64,000 nt of DNA, taken from positions 186,001 to 250,000 of the forward strand of contig NZ_MQVV01000012.1 in assembly GCF_002954355.1 (NCBI RefSeq), given 5' to 3'. This DNA is from Nonlabens tegetincola. GTDB lineage: Bacteria > Bacteroidota > Bacteroidia > Flavobacteriales > Flavobacteriaceae. The translations under genes were made by a program, and so were the position numbers. Every line of letters begins with the position of its first letter. Positions within the stretch are counted from its first letter, which is position 1. Positions 60,001-64,000 of the stretch are shown piece after piece. The notes beneath the pieces were generated by a model. The model saw only the letters and a program-made list of their open reading frames with translations. It was not told the DNA's origin and did not search any database.

Positions 60001-63000
60001 GTGGTAAGTACCTGCATTATGCTGGTGATCATGTGGTGGTCGTACCGTTCCTGTCGTGCCAGTTTTTATTTCTTTACCATTGATAAATAATGGTATTTCT
60101 GTATTGGCGTTAAACAATTCCCTATATGCAGCTAGAACTTCTTCTCTTTCTTTAGAGCCTGGTTCATAGCTTTTTATTGGTTCATTAACTGCAACTGGTA
60201 CGTTGAAAAATCCTTTTCCCATGTTGTGAAATTTATACTTTTAATTATGGTGTGAAAATACAACTTTATTCAGGCTTGAATAAAAGCCTGATTATAAATT
60301 AATGTGAATGAATGGAAAGTTGATTGTGTGTAATCTCGCTTTCGCGAAAGCGTAATAAATACTAGACTAGTTTAACGCAAATGGAGCGCTAAGTTTAAAG
60401 GTAGGAATGACTACATTAAACTGTTTTGTAGTGGTGAAATTTACCATGGTGTAATGACCGCTCATATTACCGAATGGTGAGGTTAGTAAACAGCCGCTTT
60501 GATAACTGTGTCTTTCTCCTGGTTTAAGAACGGGTTTTTTTCCTATCACGCCTTCACCATCTACATGTTCTGTTTTTGATAGACTATCTTTAATGCGCCA
60601 GTGTCTATAGGTTAATTGTACACTGTCCTTACCTTGATTTTCAATGGTGATTTTATAACCAAAGGCATAGTGCATTTTATAATTCTTATAAAATGTACCT
60701 TCAAAACTCGTTTGAACAGAAATTTTTATACCTCTAGTGACTTGTTGTATCATAAATCTACTGATGCAAAGATACTAAAGATTAAAAATAAGCTACTGGC
60801 GATACTAAGAAGAAAGAAAAATGCAAAATTGATAAGAACAAATTTTATAAGAGTTTTAATCCTACTTTGCCCATAAAACTTGCGTAAAGACTTATATAGA
60901 TAAAAGGGACCAACCAACAAGAATAGGATACTGGAAACGATACTTGTATTAAAAATTAAGGTTTCTAATAGTACTAGGTAAAGGCATAAAAACACAAATG
61001 TGAGTAAATGAAAATTGAAAACCATATGTTCCATATAATTCCACGGTCCTCGTGCATAAATCAACCAAAAAAACAGACTAATAAATGGTGCAAAAAAGAA
61101 TAGAAATATTGGAATTTTTGGGATTATGACACCTAGTATTTCTAATGGACTGTCAGAAATATTTTCAAATTTTCTAGAGTTGTTATAGCGTTTAATATTG
61201 AAAGCGTCGATTCTATGTTCAAGTGCTGTCAATGCACTTACAGCACTTGCTTCGGGATGTTTTTTAGAATAATGGGAGTAATCATCCATTTGTTTAAAGA
61301 AGCCTGAAAAATAATTTATACTATCTAGTTTTGATTGAGTAGTATATTCTTTACTCAGTTTGATTTTAGTAGAATCCTTTTCAAGCACTTTTATAGATTG
61401 GTCTATTGCAAAATTCTCAATCATGTTACGTGATCCATACAGGCTGTCCCTAGATTTTTTGATTTTATTAATTAAGTCTTGTTTGTTTACAACATTGCTA
61501 TCGATTTCTATATTGAATGGGTTTTGATCCTCTTGTTTTACAGTGAATTTAAGTGGATCTTGGTTAGATTGATCTTTGTCAACATATGAGCTTGCTAGTA
61601 TTAAAAGTTGTACGAGTAAGAAAAATACGATGGTAACAGATAGGAAAAACCTAAAAGGATTTGCATAGGATATTCTCTTGCCTGCGCAGTATTCTTTAGT
61701 AACGTGCCCTGGCTTGAATAATAGATGTTTAATAGTGCGCCACAATCTAGAATCATACGAAAATACATTGGAGAAAAACTCTTGAAAGAAATCTTTAAGC
61801 GCAAGACGTTTCGTGGTATTTAATTGACCACACTGGTGACAATACTTGTCAATATTTTCAAGCGGAGTGCCGCAGTTCAAACATTCTTGACCTCTATATT
61901 TTATAAGTGATCGGTTGGTAGGTTTCATAAAATCAAATGTGGCTTAATGATTTAATTTGTAATGTTTCTGCTATTCGCAGACCCTTTTCCTATTAACCTA
62001 TCATAACGGCCACCTATCTCTCTAAAATATGCCAAGACAGTGTACTCGTTCTCTGTTTGCCAATTATTTCCTGCTACGAATCCGTAATCTATGCGGCCAT
62101 CAGGATGGACAACTGCATATTTATAATTGTAAAACCCTTGTTTCAAAGTCAGTGTGGTGCTGTAAGAACTACCGTTCTCACTAGGAATCATCATGTTTTC
62201 ATCACTCACTTGAAATCCATTATAATTACCCATAACATGTAAGGTAGATCCTCTAGGGATTTCTATATCCTTTGTGTCTAAGCTAAAGTGGATCTTTACA
62301 TACTCTGCTTGTACAGCATTGTCTTCATTGTCAATTGTAGTTACTTTGAATCCACCATTTATATCAGGGAAAAAAGTGTAGTCTCTGTTTTTTCTGGGTA
62401 AATCTACAAATAGAAAAGCCTCATAGAGATCTTTTTTAATGACGTAATCGATATTTACATTAGGTGCTCTAAAATCTCTATTTTCAAAATTTAGATATTC
62501 ATTACCGGCCCAAAAGCTTGATTTCTCATCATATCGATATACTTGTTTGTTTCCTAAATTAAATTGTGGCTTCAGTTGATCAATCGTATTTGTTAAGTCC
62601 AAGTTTTGAATTACAGTAACCTTTAATTGCTCATTAGGATTTATAAAATTTACTTCTTTACTATCTATGTTAAACTCAACTCGTTGTTGAGTATTAACGT
62701 AATTTAAGTCTCGAGCTCTTCTCACGGCAACACCTACTTGAGCTATATCCTCTACGATCATAAATTTCCTTGAAAAAACAAGTTCCCTATCATCATTGTA
62801 GATATGAATCATGTAATTGCCACTCACTTTAAAACCTTGTGTAAATTGATTAGGTATCGTTAATGTATAGTGGGAATAAGGTTGTAATGTGGTAAAGGAA
62901 TTGCGATAATTGAAGATACGCATATCATCGATACCTTCTAGAAATTCATTTTTAAACAATCTACTAGATTTCCAGTCGTGGTCGTAGTGTTCAAATTGAT

Positions 63001-64000
63001 AATAATAGTCTGCTTCGTCACCTATAATATCATCAAATTCTAGTTTGATGGTATCACCCATATTAAATATAGGTAGCATATTTTCGGCAGGAACATTAAA
63101 TACAACAGTTTTTATGTAATCTGGATCATTAACAAGTTCATTCATCTCTTGCGATTGCAAGAAAAAAGCATTGAAAAAAACTGTAAAGAATAACAATAAA
63201 TACGACTTCATAATGGTCAAATATGGGATAAATATAAGGTATGATGCTGTTTTTATTACGCTTTCGCGAAAGCAGTGCCAAAAACTTGCTTAAACAACAA
63301 TTTAGAACCTTTCTAAATAAATAAGTTAGAGTTAAAAAAGACCTTTTATCCTTAAATTTGCAGACCTTAAAAATAAGACTAAAATAACGTCCTATGTCAA
63401 AAGACATTAGAGTAAGAAAAGGGCTTGATCTAAAGCTCAAAGGAGAAGCAGATAATGCGATCGTAGATGCTTCAAAGTCTTCTGTTTATGCAATCAAACC
63501 TGCTGATTTTCATGCGGTAGTACCAAAAATGGTGCTTAAGGAAGGTGCTTCAGTTAAAGCTGGAGAGGTCATCTTTTATTCAAAGTATGATGAAAAGGTA
63601 AAATTTGTGTCGCCAGTTTCTGGAACATTGACTAAAATTTTACGTGGTGCAAAACGCAGAATTCTAGAAGTTCAAATTACTCCTAACGGAAGTAATGATG
63701 TAGTTAAACATGATGTTGTGAATCCTTCACAAGCCAGTGCAGAACAGGTGCGTGAGATTTTACTTGAAAGCGGTTGTTGGCCGTTTATCATCCAGCGTCC
63801 TTACAGCATTGTTGCTAGTCCAGAAGATACACCAAAAGCAATTTTTATTTCGGCTTACACGACTGCGCCATTAGCCGGTGATGCAGATGTAATACTCGCA
63901 GATAAGAAAGAAGCTTTTCAAAATGGTGTAACTGCACTAAGTAAAATAGCTCCAGTTTATATTGGTGTAGGTAAAAACTCGCCTATTGCCACTGTTAAAG

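Overview
The window looks like a chromosomal segment of a marine member of the Flavobacteriaceae (Bacteroidota). Evidence: low GC, genes starting without Shine-Dalgarno sites, promoters of the Bacteroidota type (TTG about 19 bp before TAnnTTTG), type IX secretion parts (PorT, the DUF5103 plug protein), TamL, DUF6029, DUF5686, and a rhodopsin almost collinear with the sodium pump KR2 of Dokdonia (Krokinobacter). Nonlabens, Dokdonia or a close relative is the likely source; the genus is an inference. No transposase, phage, plasmid, CRISPR, tRNA or rRNA was found. This is core chromosome.

Layout. 0-5.6 kb: TPR protein, small TonB-like lipoprotein, glycosyltransferase plus flippase-like membrane protein, ruvC, rhodanese, beta-propeller lipoprotein. 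5.7-8.5 kb: two ribosomal operons, rplM-rpsI and rpsB-tsf. 8.7-11.1 kb: ergothioneine genes egtB-egtD with a DUF427 gene. 11.2-17.1 kb: thyA, nucleoside transporter, bifunctional nuclease, etfBA. 17.4-21.9 kb: pdhB, secreted protein, DUF5686 outer membrane protein. 22.0-25.4 kb: sodium-pumping rhodopsin (N112/D116/Q123) divergent from a K+-dependent membrane pyrophosphatase. 25.4-31.1 kb: metK under a SAM-II riboswitch, divergent from metY-metX-hom under a SAM-I riboswitch, then an Rrf2 regulator. 31.2-37.3 kb: a structured gap, ferredoxin reductase plus ferredoxin, DUF2911, TruA-like and HD proteins, and a GbsR/MarR-led operon with two paralogous small membrane proteins. 37.3-45.3 kb: M1 peptidase, GH113-like lipoprotein, FAD oxidoreductase with a membrane polyferredoxin, accD, fbaA. 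45.4-55.1 kb: tamL, trmH, porT, ubiE, trkAH, aspartate aminotransferase, rsmG. 55.2-64.0 kb: DUF6029-TlpA-Omp28 group, pruA, apaG, DUF3667, the T9SS plug gene and the start of nqrA.

How it fits together. Several genes serve ion energetics: light-driven Na+ export, pyrophosphate-driven ion pumping, Na+-translocating NADH dehydrogenase (nqrA) and TrkAH potassium uptake. Methionine and SAM synthesis is controlled from one 606-bp gap by two different SAM-sensing RNA classes facing away from each other.

The most unusual feature is a perfect palindrome, CGCTTTCGCGAAAGCG, present 15 times (14-bp core invariant), about once per 4 kb. Nine copies lie between genes. Six lie inside genes and are read in all three frames (RFRES, LSRK, AFAKA). 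I know of no described function for it.
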